A DNA stretch of 35,697 bases from an uncultured Eubacteriales bacterium (GTDB lineage Bacteria > Bacillota > Clostridia > Oscillospirales > UBA644), in NCBI GenBank assembly GCA_934454405.1, contig CAKSFN010000019.1, positions 1 to 35,697 of the forward strand, read 5' to 3'. A program made the translations under genes and the position numbers. Every line of letters starts with the position of its first letter. The first letter of the stretch is position 1. A model generated the notes under the pieces. That model was not told where the DNA came from. It saw only the letters and a program-made list of their open reading frames with translations, and did no database searches. This document shows, piece after piece, positions 34,202 to 35,697 of the stretch.

Positions 34202-35272
34202 ATGGAAATGACTATCGGCGCAAATATAAAACGTTTGCGTACAGCAAAAAATATTACCCAGGAGCAGCTCTCTGTGGCAATGAACGTCACGTGCGCCGCA
34301 GTAAGTAAGTGGGAGCGAGGCGAAACGTATCCCGACATTACACTTCTTCAGCCGTTGGCGTTTTTCTTTGAAGTAACACTTGACGAGCTTATGGGATACG
34401 ATCAGAAAAAAGTTCAGGCTGATATTGATGAAACAATCGCTCTTTACAGAAAGCATTGGAAAGATAGCAAAGGACGTGAAATTATCGTAAAGGCATATCA
34501 TGATTATCCGAACGACTATCGGATCATGCATTACTATATGTGGAATATCGGAGGTGATATGGCAGACAACAACCCGACGGTTCTGATAGAACACAAGGAG
34601 GAATTCCTTTCAATCTGCGAAAAGATTCTGGACGGTTGCACCGAAGACGCATTGCGGCTGAACGCATGGAACATGCGCGCCAAAATTCTTCACGCGGAGG
34701 GAAAGACGGACGAAGCACTCCGGATATATCAGACAAAGTTCGCGGATTGGTATACCACAAGCGGGCAGAAAACCGAGCAGTTGTTCGCAAAGGACACGGA
34801 CGAATACTATTTTCACGTGCGGAAAAACATGTATGAGCTTGGTGATTTTGCGGCAGACAAACTTGGACGAACCGTGTTCTTCGATCCCGCGCTGTCGATT
34901 TCGGAGAAAGTGGGTCGCGCCATTCTGTATGGCAACCTGATGCTGAACGCTTACAGAGAAACCAAAGAAGCGTTCTTCCTGATGCTTGCGGAATCTTTTC
35001 TCGGAAGAATAGAGAACGATCTTTGCTACCGCGGCGGAACCGACGAGCAGATCATCGCCGTTATGGACAAAAATTTTTACGCAATGAAACTGCTGGAAGA
35101 AGCGAGGGGCGAAAACGAGCCTTTGAACAGGGCTTTTGATAGCTATTCCGAAGGGGCGCGGCAGAATATTCTCCGATATACCATTGCCTGCCGCACCGGC
35201 GCTACGGACGGCAGACGAGCCGAGCTTCTGAAAAATCCCGAATACAGGGCTGTTCTGGACAAATACAGATAA
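34202..35272 (+). CDS. XRE-family transcriptional regulator
   Basis: This 356-residue protein has GGAGG 8 nt upstream of the ATG. Residues about 5-65 are a Cro/CI-type HTH (IGANIKRLRTAKNITQEQL, VTCAAVSKWERGETYPDIT, FFEVTLDELMGYD). The rest is helical with an alternating pattern resembling TPR-like repeats (for example TEDALRLNAWNMRAKILHAEGKTDEALRIYQ, which I note only in part: RLNAWNMRAKILHAEGKTDE). Proteins of this layout are common in Clostridia and usually act as sensors whose C-terminal domain binds a ligand or peptide. The target is unknown; the divergent MATE gene and its own promoter are candidates. Confidence 0.9.
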   Translation: MEMTIGANIKRLRTAKNITQEQLSVAMNVTCAAVSKWERGETYPDITLLQPLAFFFEVTLDELMGYDQKKVQADIDETIALYRKHWKDSKGREIIVKAYHDYPNDYRIMHYYMWNIGGDMADNNPTVLIEHKEEFLSICEKILDGCTEDALRLNAWNMRAKILHAEGKTDEALRIYQTKFADWYTTSGQKTEQLFAKDTDEYYFHVRKNMYELGDFAADKLGRTVFFDPALSISEKVGRAILYGNLMLNAYRETKEAFFLMLAESFLGRIENDLCYRGGTDEQIIAVMDKNFYAMKLLEEARGENEPLNRAFDSYSEGARQNILRYTIACRTGATDGRRAELLKNPEYRAVLDKYR

Positions 35273-35384
35273 TCTCACCCGTAAAAAGCAGTTTTACAAA
35301 GGTTCAGGCGCTTTTGACCGTGCCGGATGCCTGTCAAAAATTTCAGACGGATAAATAAAGAAAACAAAAACAACACCCAACAGC

Positions 35385-35697
35385 GTGCTTTTTACTCTTT
35401 GTTTATGACGGAATGCGGTGCGTTTCACAAAAACTTCGACCGCTGATGCGGTTCCCGAAGTTTTTTGCTCACTCCCGACTACGCGGTCGGAAAAAGTTCC
35501 TTTTTCCGCTGCTTCGACGAACCCGTTTTGCTTCGCAAAAACGGGCTTCGTTAATCCCGTATCACGGCCAAAATAAAAAGCACCCTTTTCGGGTGCTTTT
35601 TACTCTTTGTTTATGACGGGATGCGGTGCGTTTCACAAAAACTTCGACCGCTGATGCGGTTCCCGAAGTTTTTTGCTCACTCCCGACTACGCGGTCG
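35385..35697 (+). repeat. 208-bp tandem direct repeat, second copy cut by the window edge
   Basis: The sequence from 35385 (GTGCTTTTTACTCTTTG) recurs at 35593 with an offset of 208 bp. The 105 bp available for comparison differ at one position (gacggaat versus gacgggat). Each unit holds two terminator-like hairpins: AACTTCG-ACCGC...GCGGT-CGAAGTT followed by Ts (35432-35466, again at 35640-35674), and AAAAAGCACCC / GGGTGCTTTTT (35575-35601). The unit also holds CGACCGC...GCGGTCG ends (35437-35489). No coding sequence is supported from 35273 to the end. Confidence 0.85.

Noticed and set aside
33857..34211. Small open frames (76 and 105 codons) between the MATE and XRE genes
   Set aside because: They run through the terminator-bearing repeat and the XRE promoter and lack ribosome binding sites.

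Overview
The window looks like a chromosome segment of a Gram-positive, low-to-mid GC anaerobe of the Clostridia, probably an uncultured gut-type Oscillospirales-like lineage. This rests on lipoprotein signal peptides with lipoboxes, strong AGGAGG ribosome binding sites, consensus TTGACA-17-TATAAT promoters, a type II-A CRISPR system with Csn2, and an oligopeptide ABC operon, peptidase T, Trk and MATE genes. The taxon is an inference; no rRNA is present.

Region 1 (1-9.4 kb) is visibly more AT-rich than the following 20 kb and holds defence genes. A RecF/OLD-like AAA ATPase runs off the left edge on the minus strand and ends in what looks like a helix-turn-helix. It is followed by a complete type II-A CRISPR-Cas locus: a tracrRNA on the minus strand, then cas9-cas1-cas2-csn2 as an overlapping plus-strand operon, then an array of 17 repeats and 16 spacers of exactly 30 nt. 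The tracrRNA lies inside the cas9 leader in antisense and has its own consensus promoter, whose -35 overlaps the cas9 ribosome binding site region. Three spacers (2, 3 and 12) are diverged versions of one protospacer and differ almost only at synonymous third codon positions.

Region 2 (9.4-16.5 kb) is GC-richer housekeeping on the minus strand: tRNA-Ala(CGC) with its own promoter and terminator, and the gene order pepT-trkA-trkH-Ca2+-type P-ATPase (peptidase T, potassium uptake, cation pump).

Region 3 (16.5-25.3 kb) is a plus-strand oligopeptide/dipeptide-type ABC operon: lipoprotein binding protein, DppB-like permease, DppC-like permease, two ATPases and a tiny membrane protein. Two of its proteins have unusual insertions. 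The DppC-like permease carries a seven-repeat RCC1-like propeller in the extracytoplasmic segment between its first membrane helix and the rest of the permease. The OppF-like ATPase carries about 190 residues of helical, charged sequence between Walker A and the Q-loop. The binding-protein mRNA has a long structured leader with a terminator-like hairpin.

Region 4 (25.3-35.7 kb) is accessory. It holds a minus-strand sugar-transfer-type ATP-grasp enzyme and a plus-strand run of MATE exporter, GH-D-like glycoside hydrolase, TIM-barrel-like lipoprotein and a small unknown protein. A second MATE exporter lies on the minus strand with a palindromic operator over its start site, followed by an XRE regulator with a palindrome over its own -10. 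Repeats carrying terminator hairpins lie between these genes, and a 208-bp tandem repeat runs off the right edge.
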